The notes: generated by a model not told the origin, from the sequence alone. 64,000 bases of DNA from Mycolicibacter acidiphilus (GCF_018455725.1 NZ_JAHCLR010000013.1:1-64000); one strand, 5' to 3'; counted from the first letter of the stretch, positions 43,632 to 52,850 are shown. Translations and numbers: made by a program.

Positions 43632-44999
43632 ATGCTGTCACCGCGTGCCGCAGCGATGCCCCGCATGATCGGGGCGGTGGCCGGCGCCGTGCTGATGATC
43701 GCTGCAGGGTTGCCGATCACCTCGTGTCATCGCGGCGCGGGCGGCGGCGGCCGGTCCGACTCCGAGCCGGCGGCTGAATGGTCGACACCCGCCGGGGCGG
43801 CGATGATGGCGCTGGACCGGGCACCGGTGCAGGCTTGGCAGCGAAGCGCCGTCGACCTCGGTCTGCCTGCGGACACCGGCCTCGGGAGGGTCTTCGCGAC
43901 CAGCGGCGACAACGCGTACCTATTCACCAGCGGCTGCATCGGCAGGTGCGGTGACCGGCCGATACGCAACTGGGTGTACGGCATCGACAGTCGCACCGGG
44001 GCGCCGCTGTTCGCACCTGTGGAACTCACCGCGGCATTTTCCGGCACCGCGCGGTGCTACTCCAACGGCCCGCGGCTGGCGGTGTGCGTCGGCTCCGATC
44101 AGGACGGCTCGATTGCCGTCGTCGATCTGCAGCGCGGAGTGCTGAACTTCGCCGGTGTCACCGACTGGAAAGCCCTGGAGGTGTGGGGTTCGCGGCCGGT
44201 GGTCAACGAGCCGGACGGGTTCTACGGTATCGGTGCGCACGGCGAGCGCACCTGGCATTACCCGGGGCGCGGCGCATTCATCGGGGTCAAGTTCGATGAC
44301 CCCTCCGACGATGATCAGCGTCCTGAGGTCGCCGTGCGCTTCGTTCGCGACGCCACCCCCGCGTATCGGGTGGTCTCGCTGCTCGACGGGGCGGACCGTA
44401 CCCCGGTGCCGCCGGCCGGCATTGAGTTGAAGGCCGCCGCGGCCTACACCGGCGGCTTCGCGTACCAGTACCGGAACCGGGATGGCTCGGTTGGGGTGCT
44501 GCTCTATGACGACACCGGCCGGCTACTCAACCGAGTGCCTATGGCGCGGAACGTGCTCTGGGACAACCCCGTGCTGCCGACCGTCCTTGCGGGTGCAGAG
44601 TTGACGCTGTATCGGGCGAGCGGTGAGCCGGTTATCACGGTCCCGGCCGCTCAGCAGGTGCCGTCATTGCGGGTCGCCGGTGACACCTTGTTCGTCTGGC
44701 AGCGGCCCGACGGCGCCGGCGGCGCGCTTTGGAAGACATACGACCTGAGCACCGGCCGGGCCGGCTCGACCTGTCGGCTCGATATGTACTACGACGGTGG
44801 TAACGGTTACCTCGGCACCGACGGGCATACCGTCGTCGACAAGGGCGCCGGCGGCATGGATCTGGTCGGCACGGATCTAACCGGGTGCCGGACGGTCTGG
44901 ACGGTTCCGGTGGGTCCAATCGCGTCGGCCTGCCGGGTCGCCGGCCGGATCGTCGTCGTCACACCCGAACACTTGACCGCGCTGCGCCAGCCGGATTAA
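43632..44999 (+). CDS. Predicted lipoprotein with beta-propeller-like domain
   Basis: A 455-residue exported protein that starts on the base after the previous stop. The signal peptide ends in a lipobox (GLPITSC, Cys32), so it is probably a lipoprotein. The mature part has blade-like repeats with WVYGIDSRTGAPLF, AVVDLQRGVLNF and WKTYDLSTGRAG, resembling a PQQ-type beta-propeller. Several Cys are present. It is co-transcribed with the small exported protein upstream and ends 4 bp into the convergent mrx1. Function unknown; partners at the envelope are likely. Confidence 0.75.
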   Translation: MLSPRAAAMPRMIGAVAGAVLMIAAGLPITSCHRGAGGGGRSDSEPAAEWSTPAGAAMMALDRAPVQAWQRSAVDLGLPADTGLGRVFATSGDNAYLFTSGCIGRCGDRPIRNWVYGIDSRTGAPLFAPVELTAAFSGTARCYSNGPRLAVCVGSDQDGSIAVVDLQRGVLNFAGVTDWKALEVWGSRPVVNEPDGFYGIGAHGERTWHYPGRGAFIGVKFDDPSDDDQRPEVAVRFVRDATPAYRVVSLLDGADRTPVPPAGIELKAAAAYTGGFAYQYRNRDGSVGVLLYDDTGRLLNRVPMARNVLWDNPVLPTVLAGAELTLYRASGEPVITVPAAQQVPSLRVAGDTLFVWQRPDGAGGALWKTYDLSTGRAGSTCRLDMYYDGGNGYLGTDGHTVVDKGAGGMDLVGTDLTGCRTVWTVPVGPIASACRVAGRIVVVTPEHLTALRQPD

Positions 45000-45250
45000 C
45001 CGGCCAGTTCCGCCAGCTTCGCCTTCACGTCGCGCCCGGTCGGGTTCGTCAGCGTCGAGCCGTCGGCGAAGCGCAGCGTCGGTACGGTGCGGCAGCCGCC
45101 ATTGGCCGACGCGACGAATGCGGCGGCGGCCGGATCCTGTTCGATGTCGATCTCCTCGAACGGGATCTCGTACTTGTTCAGAACTTTCTTGAGCTGGCTG
45201 CAGTAACCGCACCAGCGGGTCGAGTACATGACAATCGGGGTCATAGTCAT
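44996..45250 (-). CDS. mrx1: Mycoredoxin-1
   Basis: An 84-residue glutaredoxin-fold protein with active site TRWCGYCSQLKK (CGYC), TVPTLRFADGS (cis-Pro region) and NPTGRDVKAKL. Mycoredoxin reduces mixed disulphides formed with mycothiol. It corresponds to Rv3198A. ATG 45250 or the ATG two codons later are possible starts. It is divergent from uvrD2. The regulon link with SigH is known for thiol stress, but no SigH site was identified here. Confidence 0.95.
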   Translation of the reverse strand: MTMTPIVMYSTRWCGYCSQLKKVLNKYEIPFEEIDIEQDPAAAAFVASANGGCRTVPTLRFADGSTLTNPTGRDVKAKLAELAG

Positions 45251-45275
45251 CTGAAACTAGTCGCCCGCTCGGGTT

Positions 45276-47411
45276 ATGCCCGAACCGGTGTCGGGGGCGC
45301 CTGACAAGATGGACGCCGTGGTGGACGGCAGCAACGCATTGATCGCCGGCCTGGACGCCGAGCAGCGGGCGGCCGTGCTGGCACCCCGCGGCCCGGTGTG
45401 CGTACTGGCCGGGGCCGGGACCGGCAAGACCCGCACCATCACCCACCGGATCGCACAGCTGGTCGCGGGCGGCCACGTCGCCGCCGGACAGGTGCTGGCG
45501 GTGACGTTCACCCAGCGGGCCGCCGGCGAGATGCGCACCCGACTGCGCGCCCTGGGTTCGGTGAGCGGTTCCGGGGTCGGCAACGTGCAGGCGTTGACCT
45601 TTCACGCCGCCGCACGGCGTCAGTTGCGCTACTTCTGGCCGCGGGTGGTCGGTGACACCGGCTGGGAGCTGCTGGACCGCAAATTCGGGGTGGTGGCCCG
45701 CGCCGCCGGACATGCCGGGCTGCGGCTGTCCAACGACGACGTCCGCGACGTGGCCGGTGAGATCGAATGGGCCAAGGCCTCGCTGATCGGGCCCGAGCAG
45801 TACCCGGTGGCCGTCGCCGCCGCCGGCCGGGACACCCCGGTGGACGCCGCACAGCTGGCCGCGGTGTACGCCGGCTACGAGGCGCTGAAGGTCCGCGGCG
45901 AGGTGGCGATGCTCGACTTCGACGACCTGCTGCTGCACACCGCCGCCGCGATCGAGAACGATCCCGCGGTGGCCGCCGAATTCCGGGACCGCTACCGGTG
46001 TTTCGTCGTCGACGAATACCAGGACGTCACCCCGCTGCAGCAGCGGGTGCTCTCGGCGTGGCTGGGGGAGCGCGACGACCTGACCGTGGTTGGCGACGCC
46101 AACCAGACCATCTACTCGTTCACCGGCGCCTCACCGCGCTACCTGCTCGACTTCACCCGCGACTTCCCCGACGCCACGCTGGTGCGGCTGGAACGCGACT
46201 ACCGATCCACCCCGGAGGTGGTGTCGCTGGCCAATCGGGTGATCGCCGCCGCCCGCGGCCGGGTGGCGGGCAGCAAGCTCAAACTGATCGGGCAGCGCGA
46301 GCCCGGCCCGACACCGACGTTCCGCGAGTACCCCGACGAGGTCGCCGAGGCCGCCGCGGTCGCCAGGGCGATCGGCACTCTCATCGAGGCCGGTGTCGCC
46401 CCCGCGGAGATCGCCGTGCTGTACCGGATCAACGCCCAGTCCGAGGTGTACGAGGAGGCGCTGACCGAAGCGGGCATCGCCTACCAGGTGCGCGGGGGAG
46501 AGGGCTTCTTCACCCGGCAGGAGATCCGGCAGGCGCTGGTCGCGCTGCGCCGCGCTGCCGAACGCGGGGCCGACGGCCCGCTGGCCGAGATCGTGCGCGG
46601 CATCCTGGAACCGCTGGGGCTGACCGCCGAACCGCCCAGCGGTGCCAAGGCGCGGGAGCGCTGGGAGGCGCTCGCGGCGCTGGCCGAACTGGTCGACGAG
46701 GAGGTGGCGCAACGGCCGGCCCTGGACCTGCCCGGTCTGGTGGCCGAACTGCACACCCGGGCCGATGCCCGGCACGCGCCGACCGTGCAGGGCGTGACGC
46801 TGGCATCGCTGCATGCCGCCAAGGGACTGGAATGGGACGCGGTGTTCCTGGTGGGCCTGGCCGACGGCACCCTACCGATCTCGCACGCCCTGGCCCACGG
46901 CCCGGACTCCGAGGCGGTCGAGGAGGAGCGCCGACTGCTGTATGTGGGGGTCACCCGCGCCCGGGTGCACCTGGCGCTGAGCTGGGCGTTGGCCCGCGCC
47001 CCGGGCGGACGGGCCGGCCGCAAGCCGTCGCGGTTCCTCAGCGGCATCGCCCCACAGGCCGACGCGGCGGCGTCGGCACCCGCCCGGCGTAAGGCCCGCG
47101 GCGCTCCCAAGCACTGCCGCATCTGCGGCAAGGCGCTGAGTTCTCCGGCCGCGGTGATGCTCAGCCGATGCGAGACGTGTGCCGCCGACGTCGACACCGA
47201 ACTGCTGACCGCGCTCAAGGACTGGCGATCGCGTACCGCCACCGAATTGAAGGTGCCCGCCTACATCGTGTTCAGCGACAACACGCTCACCGCGATCGCC
47301 GAGATGCTGCCCACCGACGAGGCCGCACTGGTCGCGATCCCCGGCATCGGGGCGCGAAAGCTGGAGCAGTTCGGGCCGGACGTGCTCGACATGGTCCGCA
47401 GCCGGGGCTGA
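45276..47411 (+). CDS. uvrD2: UvrD2 superfamily-1 DNA helicase
   Basis: A 711-residue helicase with [68 protein letters not shown] and [12 protein letters not shown]. After the motor come a tetracysteine zinc module (HCRICGKAL and SRCETCAAD) and a C-terminal HRDC domain ([20 protein letters not shown]). This is the distinctive UvrD2 layout, matching Rv3198c. The true start may be ATG 45309 or GTG 45318 rather than ATG 45276, since relatives begin close to LIAGLD. Essential in mycobacteria as I recall. Confidence 0.94.
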   Translation: MPEPVSGAPDKMDAVVDGSNALIAGLDAEQRAAVLAPRGPVCVLAGAGTGKTRTITHRIAQLVAGGHVAAGQVLAVTFTQRAAGEMRTRLRALGSVSGSGVGNVQALTFHAAARRQLRYFWPRVVGDTGWELLDRKFGVVARAAGHAGLRLSNDDVRDVAGEIEWAKASLIGPEQYPVAVAAAGRDTPVDAAQLAAVYAGYEALKVRGEVAMLDFDDLLLHTAAAIENDPAVAAEFRDRYRCFVVDEYQDVTPLQQRVLSAWLGERDDLTVVGDANQTIYSFTGASPRYLLDFTRDFPDATLVRLERDYRSTPEVVSLANRVIAAARGRVAGSKLKLIGQREPGPTPTFREYPDEVAEAAAVARAIGTLIEAGVAPAEIAVLYRINAQSEVYEEALTEAGIAYQVRGGEGFFTRQEIRQALVALRRAAERGADGPLAEIVRGILEPLGLTAEPPSGAKARERWEALAALAELVDEEVAQRPALDLPGLVAELHTRADARHAPTVQGVTLASLHAAKGLEWDAVFLVGLADGTLPISHALAHGPDSEAVEEERRLLYVGVTRARVHLALSWALARAPGGRAGRKPSRFLSGIAPQADAAASAPARRKARGAPKHCRICGKALSSPAAVMLSRCETCAADVDTELLTALKDWRSRTATELKVPAYIVFSDNTLTAIAEMLPTDEAALVAIPGIGARKLEQFGPDVLDMVRSRG

Positions 47412-47432
47412 GCCGTCGCCGAAAAAAATCGG

Positions 47433-47462
47433 TTGTGGGCCAGCGGCTCGACCGATTACCCT
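47433..47462 (+). promoter_or_regulatory. whiB7 autoregulated promoter
   Basis: TTGTGG at 47433-47438 and TACCCT at 47457-47462 are separated by 18 bp. An A-rich run, GAAAAAAAT, lies 3 bp before the -35, the feature recognised by WhiB7-SigA in known whiB7 promoters. Confidence 0.7.
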
Positions 47463-47470
47463 GCTCAACC

Positions 47471-47560
47471 ATGACCACCCGAAGCACGGTCGCGGTAGCC
47501 GCCGCACCCGCCGCAGCGCATGCCGCTGCCGGCGTGTCCGTGCATCGTGGTTTCGGTTAA
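47471..47560 (+). CDS. whiB7 upstream regulatory ORF (29 residues)
   Basis: ATG 47471 opens a 29-residue ORF starting MTTRSTVAVAAAPAAAHAAA and ending GFG-TAA at 47560. It lies 8 nt after the -10 box, so it is translated from a nearly leaderless mRNA. In other mycobacteria, stalling on such an ORF by ribosome-targeting drugs stops terminator formation and induces whiB7. The Ala-rich composition would be sensitive to slow translation. Confidence 0.8.
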   Translation: MTTRSTVAVAAAPAAAHAAAGVSVHRGFG

Positions 47561-47580
47561 CCCGTCAACCGACCGACTCG

Positions 47581-47623
47581 ATGGCCACGGACCCGCTGCG
47601 GATCCGTGGCCATTTTTCGTTTT
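47581..47623 (+). terminator. Attenuator terminator of whiB7
   Basis: ATGGCCACGGA (47581-47591) and TCCGTGGCCAT (47603-47613) form a perfect 11-bp stem with an 11-nt loop, followed by TTTTTCGTTTT. It stands between the upstream ORF and the whiB7 ribosome site AGGAG at 47631. Confidence 0.88.
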
Positions 47624-47642
47624 CCGAACCAGGAGCACCCCG

Positions 47643-47888
47643 ATGAAGAACCGATTGCGATTGCCGTGCCGCACCGAACCCGATCTGTGGTTCGCCGACG
47701 ACCCCGCCGACCTGGAACGGGCCAAAGCGCTATGCGCCGGTTGCCCGATCCGGCAGCAGTGCCTCACCGCGGCGCTGCAGCGGGCTGAGCCGTGGGGCGT
47801 GTGGGGTGGTGAGATCCTCGACCGCGGTGCGGTCGTCGGTCGGAAACGCCCGCGCGGCCGCCCGCGCAAAGACCAGGTGGCGGCCTGA
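47643..47888 (+). CDS. whiB7: WhiB7 antibiotic-resistance regulator
   Basis: An 81-residue WhiB protein with four cluster Cys (LPCRTEP, ALCAGCPIRQQC), the turn EPWGVWGGEIL and the C-terminal AT-hook RPRGRPRKDQ, which is specific to WhiB7. It binds SigA and activates intrinsic drug-resistance genes. ATG 47643 has AGGAG 7 nt upstream. The long leader with an upstream ORF and a terminator shows it is controlled by attenuation and by itself. It corresponds to Rv3197A and lies after uvrD2. Confidence 0.97.
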   Translation: MKNRLRLPCRTEPDLWFADDPADLERAKALCAGCPIRQQCLTAALQRAEPWGVWGGEILDRGAVVGRKRPRGRPRKDQVAA

Positions 47889-48000
47889 GTGCACCCAACC
47901 CTTTGGCGTCATCGAGATTGCAGCCTGGGTCGCCGATCTCGCTAACCCACGACCGTCGGCGCAACCTGAACGAGGCGGTCCGACCGCCCGGTTCGACCGC

Positions 48001-49335
48001 CTACGCCGCCGGTTCAGCGAAGCCCGGGACGAACTCCTCGCTGAGCCGTCTGATCGGCACGTGCGCGTCGAGCTGGCACATGATCGCCGTGGTGGACGCC
48101 AGCACCCGCATCGGCATCGCCAGCTTCGGCGGCAGGTCCAGCTGGCGGGCGGTCTTGAGCTGCTCCACCGGGCGCTCCAACTGCTTGCCGGCCATCTTCT
48201 GCAGCCACTTGCGGGTGTAGTGGAACACCTCGACCTCGACGGGCTGGACGTACTGGCGCAGCATCTCGTCGATCTCGCGGACCGACACCTCCTGGCCGGG
48301 CTGGATGAAGCCGCCCTGGCGCATGGTGGCGATGACGCTGTCGTAGTCCTTGTCGCGGGCGAAGCGGACCGCGGCACCCAGTTCCGGCGGGAACCCGCCG
48401 GGCATCGGGGCGACCGCCCCGAAGTCGATGACACCCATCCGGCCGTCGGGCATCAGCATGAAGTTGCCCGGGTGGGCGTCGCCGTGGATCAGTTCCAGTC
48501 GGCGGGCGGCGTCCCAGGTGAACTCGGCCAGCCGGGTGCCCATCAGGTCGCGCTGCTCGACGGTGCCGTTGCGGATGATCTCGGCCATCCCGACGCCTTC
48601 GATCCACTCCTGAATCACGGTCTTGGGGGCGCTGGCCACCACGTTGGGGATCAGGAAGTGCGGGTGCCCGGCGTAGGCCTTGGCGAAGATCCGCTGGTTG
48701 TCGGCTTCGAGCCGGTAGTCCAGTTCCATCTCGGTGCGCTCGATCAGCTCATCGACCACACCCTGCACGTCGACGCCGGGCGCCAGCTGCTTGAAGATCC
48801 CGGTCAGCCGCCGGATCGTCTTCAGGTCGGCGCGCAGCGCCTCGTCGGCGCCGGGGTACTGGATCTTCACCGCGACCTTGCGGCCGTCGGCCCAGACCGC
48901 CCGGTGCACCTGGCCGATGCTGGCCGAGGCGACGGGGGTGTCGTCGAACTCACTGAACCGTTCCCGCCACTTGGTGCCCAACTGGGCGTCGAGCACCCGG
49001 TGCACCTTGTCGGCGGGCAGCGGTGGGGCGTCCTTCTGCAGCTTGGTCAGCGCCTCGCGGTAGGGCTCGCCGAACTGCTCGGGGATGGCGGCCTCCATCA
49101 CCGACAGCGCCTGCCCGACCTTCATGGCGCCGCCTTTGAGCTCACCGAGCACGGTGAACAACTGGTTGGCCGCCTTCTCCATCAGTTCGGCGGTGACCTC
49201 ATCCTTGGACTTACCGGCCAGGCGCTTGCCCAGTCCCAGTGCGGCCCGACCGGCGAACCCTACGGGCAGGCTGGCCAGTTTGGCGTTGCGCGCTGCACTC
49301 CCACGCTTGATTTCTGACACCTGTCCATCATCCAT
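48001..49335 (-). CDS. UbiB/ABC1 atypical kinase-like protein (Rv3197-like)
   Basis: A 444-residue protein of the ABC1/ADCK/UbiB family. It has the KxGQ extension motif (MKVGQALS), the Ala-rich loop PVASASIGQVHRAV, the Lys of VAVKIQYPG, ERTEMELDYRLEADN, and the catalytic HGDAHPGNFML with VIDFGAV. Members bind ATP and support lipid or quinone metabolism. The M. tuberculosis counterpart, Rv3197, belongs to the WhiB7 regulon and was reported to bind macrolides and ATP. It converges on whiB7 and ends an operon of three minus-strand genes. Confidence 0.92.
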   Translation of the reverse strand: MDDGQVSEIKRGSAARNAKLASLPVGFAGRAALGLGKRLAGKSKDEVTAELMEKAANQLFTVLGELKGGAMKVGQALSVMEAAIPEQFGEPYREALTKLQKDAPPLPADKVHRVLDAQLGTKWRERFSEFDDTPVASASIGQVHRAVWADGRKVAVKIQYPGADEALRADLKTIRRLTGIFKQLAPGVDVQGVVDELIERTEMELDYRLEADNQRIFAKAYAGHPHFLIPNVVASAPKTVIQEWIEGVGMAEIIRNGTVEQRDLMGTRLAEFTWDAARRLELIHGDAHPGNFMLMPDGRMGVIDFGAVAPMPGGFPPELGAAVRFARDKDYDSVIATMRQGGFIQPGQEVSVREIDEMLRQYVQPVEVEVFHYTRKWLQKMAGKQLERPVEQLKTARQLDLPPKLAMPMRVLASTTAIMCQLDAHVPIRRLSEEFVPGFAEPAA

Positions 49336-49377
49336 GACGGGGTTGTGGCGTCCGTCACCGCGTTGGGCATACGGCCG

Positions 49378-50235
49378 TCAGCAATCACAAAGCGGATGCG
49401 GATCCCAATGCCGCGTCATGATGGTTCCCGCTGCCAGATCGAACTCCAGGGTGGTGTTGAGGATGGGCGGCGGTGCCGACTCGCCGACGGTGCCGCGAAC
49501 CGCCGCCAGCACCCGGTTGACCTGATCGAGGGCCAGCGCCGCCGTCGCCAGCAGTGTCGGCCGGTCGGCGTGGGCGACGGTGTCGCGTAACTGGGCGGCG
49601 AGCGCAGGCCAGGCGGCGTCCCGGTCCCGCCGATGCAGGTCTGCGCAGTTCAAACACGAGGTCATACCCGGCAGCACCAGGGGGCCGACCAGTCCGGTGC
49701 CGTCGCGCACCCGCACCGGCAGATGCGGGACCCGGTCGGCGTGCAACTCGCGCAGCAGTCGGGGATCGGTGACCAGATAGTCCGACAGCACCACCAGGTC
49801 GGTGTCGGAGGCGCTGATCGAGGCGTGCGGTGCGCTGCTGTGCCGGATCCGCGCTCCGGAGCAGCGCAGGGCCTCGACGAGAAGATCCGATAGCGGTCCG
49901 CGACCATGAACCCGGATCGACGCCGCTCGGCGTCGCCGGGACCGGGGCGTGTCCCGGGCTGCCACCCGGGCCGTCACCAGCGCTCCCAGCAGGTCGTCGA
50001 AGTCCGCGGCGTCGGCCAGGCCGTGCTGCGCGGCATCGTGGTGCAGCGCGGCCAGTGTGGTCGGCGTCTGCATGGTCCGCAGCACGGCGGCCAGTCCGGT
50101 GGTGGTCAGTCCGGCCGGCGGGCGCACCAGCACGGCGCGGCGCGGATCCCAGCCGACCTGCACCGCGCCGTCGGGTCGCAGCAGCACCGGCAATGTGGAG
50201 TCGAGTGCGTAGACGGCCGTGTCGGAGGCGGGCAT
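49378..50235 (-). CDS. TOMM cyclodehydratase-like (ThiF/E1-type) protein (Rv3196-like)
   Basis: A 285-residue protein resembling the E1-like part of thiazole/oxazole-modified microcin cyclodehydratases. Residues 1-90 could be a peptide-clamp (RiPP recognition) region. Zinc-type Cys are present at GMTSCLNCADLHRRD (CxxC) and the terminal WDPHPLCDC (CxC). The usual ATP motif of active E1 enzymes is not clear: a weak IRVHGRGPLSDLL fits the nucleotide loop. It corresponds to Rv3196. No precursor peptide or YcaO partner is seen nearby. It lies between an XRE gene and the UbiB gene in one operon. Confidence 0.8.
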   Translation of the reverse strand: MPASDTAVYALDSTLPVLLRPDGAVQVGWDPRRAVLVRPPAGLTTTGLAAVLRTMQTPTTLAALHHDAAQHGLADAADFDDLLGALVTARVAARDTPRSRRRRAASIRVHGRGPLSDLLVEALRCSGARIRHSSAPHASISASDTDLVVLSDYLVTDPRLLRELHADRVPHLPVRVRDGTGLVGPLVLPGMTSCLNCADLHRRDRDAAWPALAAQLRDTVAHADRPTLLATAALALDQVNRVLAAVRGTVGESAPPPILNTTLEFDLAAGTIMTRHWDPHPLCDC

Positions 50236-50290
50236 GACGGCGACCGTGCCACACCCGGCGGCGCGGTGCTGTCAGTCATCCACAGGCGGG

Positions 50291-50749
50291 TCAGCCGCCG
50301 AGCGCTGCGATCAGATCCTTGATCTTCGCCGCGTCGGTGTCGGAGACCGATTCGTCGACCTCCACCGCCTCGATGAGGTCGGCGCGCAGCCCGACACCGT
50401 TGGCGGCCTCCTTGGTCGTCAGCTTGGCGCGGGTGCGTGCCGTGTAGAGGCGCTGACCGAGCGTGCCGGAGGGGGTCGCGGCGGCGCGGGCCATCAGGGT
50501 GTCGTAACAGATGCGGATCTCGCTGAGCGCCACCGCGACCGACGGCGCGGTCCGGCTGCGGCGCGCGGCGTGGGTCAGCGAGCGGTGCAGCTTGCGCAGG
50601 CCGGCCAGGATGATCCCGACCCGCTCGCCGAACTCGGCGTCGTCGGTGTCAGGCAGTTCGTCGATCGCCGAGCCGTACATGTGCATGGCCGCCTCGGCCA
50701 TGCCGACGATCACCGGGCCTTCGCCCTCATCCAGTACGGCCTCGGCCAT
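50291..50749 (-). CDS. XRE-like helix-turn-helix protein
   Basis: A 152-residue protein. The first half is acidic and helical (VGMAEAAMHMYGSAIDELPD, GIILAGLRKLHRSL); the second half holds a Cro/XRE-type helix-turn-helix (TLGQRLYTARTRAKLTTKEA, NGVGLRADLIEAVE). ATG 50749 has a strong GGAGG site. It lies 55 bp before the TOMM-like gene and probably leads that operon (XRE, cyclodehydratase-like, UbiB-like). Whether it regulates transcription or binds another protein is not known. Confidence 0.8.
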   Translation of the reverse strand: MAEAVLDEGEGPVIVGMAEAAMHMYGSAIDELPDTDDAEFGERVGIILAGLRKLHRSLTHAARRSRTAPSVAVALSEIRICYDTLMARAAATPSGTLGQRLYTARTRAKLTTKEAANGVGLRADLIEAVEVDESVSDTDAAKIKDLIAALGG

Positions 50750-50880
50750 CGTTCCTCCATGCGGTCAGCGCGAATTAAGTGAATAGTGGTGTGACGCGCC
50801 GGATTTCGGGTCCGTACCCGGTTCGGCACCGGCCGAAACGGTAACGCGCTTTGATCCCCCAGGCAAGACCCGGCGCGGGC

Positions 50881-51444
50881 TCACAACCGCGGCCGGCGAG
50901 CCAGGTCGCGGATGCGCTGAGCGCACCGGTCTTCGTAGTTCCGGATCTCGGCATCCATCCGTTGCAGCCGCTGCTGGTAGACGGCGGCCTGCTCGGTGCG
51001 GGCGATCCGCTCGGCGTCCAACTGGACCCGGACCGCCGGGTCGGTAGTGGTTTCGGCAGTCGACCAGTCGAGGCCGTCGGTGACGGTGGTGAACGTTTCG
51101 GTGTCGACGCGGTAGCGCTCGGACTCGATGCGGCGGATGAGGGCGATGAACGGCTGACGCCGGGCGTGGATGGAGTCCTCGGAGCTTTGCCACAGGCCGG
51201 CTAGCTCTTCGAGTGCCTCGCCGACGAATCCCAGGGTCGCAGCCGCTTCGCCGGCGTGGTTCTGCAGGTAGCTCAGCGTCGGCGTGGCGTTGACGGGCGT
51301 CCGGTCGGCCACCGGTTTCACTTCGGCGATGAGCCAGTCCATCACCTCGCACACAGCCGCACCGGTCGGGCGGTGGCCGACCTCGCGCTCGTCTTGGCGC
51401 CGCTGGGTTTCCAGGAAGCGCAACATCGCGTGCAAGGCGCTCAT
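50881..51444 (-). CDS. Hypothetical helical protein
   Basis: A 187-residue soluble, mostly helical protein of unknown family. It starts MSALHAMLRFLETQRRQDER and ends in a charged coiled-coil-like tail (AAVYQQRLQRMDAEIRNYED). It has no signal peptide, membrane helix or catalytic motif. The stretch LEELAGLWQSSEDSIHARRQ has a lone Trp, slightly like WXG-type proteins, but the fit is weak. It lies 46 bp after the metalloprotease-like gene and is likely co-transcribed with it. A different-frame reading of the same stretch (50765-51352) is judged a shadow. Confidence 0.7.
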   Translation of the reverse strand: MSALHAMLRFLETQRRQDEREVGHRPTGAAVCEVMDWLIAEVKPVADRTPVNATPTLSYLQNHAGEAAATLGFVGEALEELAGLWQSSEDSIHARRQPFIALIRRIESERYRVDTETFTTVTDGLDWSTAETTTDPAVRVQLDAERIARTEQAAVYQQRLQRMDAEIRNYEDRCAQRIRDLARRPRL

Positions 51445-51490
51445 CGTGTGGCCATTGTCAATACGCTGCGGACGCCGACAAGACCGGCGC

Positions 51491-52843
51491 TCACTTCTCG
51501 CCGGTGTCGCCCAGATCTTTCTCCAGCTGCGCGATCGCCGCGTCGATCCCGCTGGTGTCCCCGCCGATCAGCCGGTCGATGAACGCCGCCGGATCGTCGA
51601 GGTCGTCGGCTTGCGGCAGCAGGTCCGGGTGCTCCCACACCCGGTCGCGGGCGTCGATGCCGACCGCAGTCGTCAACCGCTCCCACAGCATCGCGGCCTC
51701 GGCCAGTTTGCGCGGCCGCAGCTCCAGGCCGACCAGGGTGGCGAACGTCTGCTCGGCCGGGCCACCGGTGGCCCGACGCCGGCGCAGGGTCTCCGACAGC
51801 GCGGCGGTCCCCGGAATCCGGTCGCCGAGGGCGGCGGTCACCACCGTGCGCACCCAGCCCTCGATCAGCGCCAGCAGCGTCTCCAGCCGCTCCACGGCGG
51901 CCAGTTGCTCCGGCGTCGACTTGGGCTCGAACACCCCCTGGCCGAGCAGTTGCTCCATCGCCGCGGGGTCGGCCAGCGACGACGGGTCGAAGCTCTGCGC
52001 CAGCTCCTCGATGCCGTGGATGTCGATCTTCATGCCGCGGGCGTAGGCCTCCACGGTGGAGAGCAGTTGGTTCGCCAGCCAGGGAATATGGCTGAACAGC
52101 CGGTGGTGGGCGGCCTCCCGGGCGGCCAGGAACGTGACGACCTCGCTGCGCGGCTGCTCCAGCCCTGCGGAGAGCTTCTCGACGGCATCCGGCAGCAGCG
52201 CGGCCACACCTCGCGGCCCCAGCGGCAGGCCGATGTCGGTCGAGGTGAGCACCTCACCGGAGAGCCGCCCCAGCGCCTGACCCAGCTGGGAGCCGAACGC
52301 CATGCCGCCCATCTGCGACATCACCGACATCAGTGGGCCGGCCATCGCCTTCGCCTCGTCAGGCAGCGCCGAGGCCCACACCGTCGAAACCTGCTCGGCC
52401 ATCGGGTCGCAGAGCCGCCGCCAGGTCGCCAGGGTGTTGTCCACCCAGTCGACCGGGGTCCAGGCCGCGGTACTCGTGGTGCCGGCAGGCAGCGACGTCG
52501 CCCCGTTGAGCCAGGTCTCGGCCAGGTGCACGGCATCACCGATGGCGGTGTTGGTCGGCGCCGAGATCGGGGCGACCGACCCGATCGACTGCGCCGCGAC
52601 CCGACGGGCCAGGTCGTAGTTCACCGGCCCGGCAGTCCCAGCGCTCGCCGTCGGGTTGCCGGCTCCGCTGAACATCTGCCCGAGCTGAGTGAAGATCTGA
52701 CCCAGGTCCGCCATGTTGAACGTGCCGCCGCCGCCAAATCCCATGCCGAACGGGTCGGCCGGACCGGATCCGGAGTCGTTGGCACCGCGCTTGTCGCGGT
52801 CGGGGTCGTCCCCGGGGGAGAAACCGAAGGGCAGATCAGCCAT
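51491..52843 (-). CDS. Zinc-metalloprotease-like protein (DUF2342, Rv3195-like)
   Basis: A 450-residue protein of COG5282/DUF2342. An N-terminal Gly-rich disordered part (FGMGFGGGGTFNMADLGQIF) is followed by an all-helical domain. The proposed zinc site is in FLAAREAAHHRLFSHIPWL, where an REAAH-H pattern replaces a strict HExxH. Protease activity is therefore not assured. ATG 52843 is supported by a leaderless promoter (TACCGT-N7-ATG); the frame is open to 53557. It corresponds to Rv3195 and is divergent from the PDZ protease gene. Confidence 0.88.
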   Translation of the reverse strand: MADLPFGFSPGDDPDRDKRGANDSGSGPADPFGMGFGGGGTFNMADLGQIFTQLGQMFSGAGNPTASAGTAGPVNYDLARRVAAQSIGSVAPISAPTNTAIGDAVHLAETWLNGATSLPAGTTSTAAWTPVDWVDNTLATWRRLCDPMAEQVSTVWASALPDEAKAMAGPLMSVMSQMGGMAFGSQLGQALGRLSGEVLTSTDIGLPLGPRGVAALLPDAVEKLSAGLEQPRSEVVTFLAAREAAHHRLFSHIPWLANQLLSTVEAYARGMKIDIHGIEELAQSFDPSSLADPAAMEQLLGQGVFEPKSTPEQLAAVERLETLLALIEGWVRTVVTAALGDRIPGTAALSETLRRRRATGGPAEQTFATLVGLELRPRKLAEAAMLWERLTTAVGIDARDRVWEHPDLLPQADDLDDPAAFIDRLIGGDTSGIDAAIAQLEKDLGDTGEK

Positions 52844-52850
52844 GTGCCCA

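Noticed and set aside
47974-47988. GGCGGTC-C-GACCGCC between whiB7 and the UbiB gene as terminator
   Set aside because: The one-base centre cannot form a hairpin loop without opening pairs, and there is no T run; chance in GC-rich DNA is likely.
50765-51352. 195-residue Arg-rich frame overlapping the helical hypothetical gene
   Set aside because: Composition typical of a shadow; the 50881-51444 frame has a normal protein composition and coiled-coil pattern.
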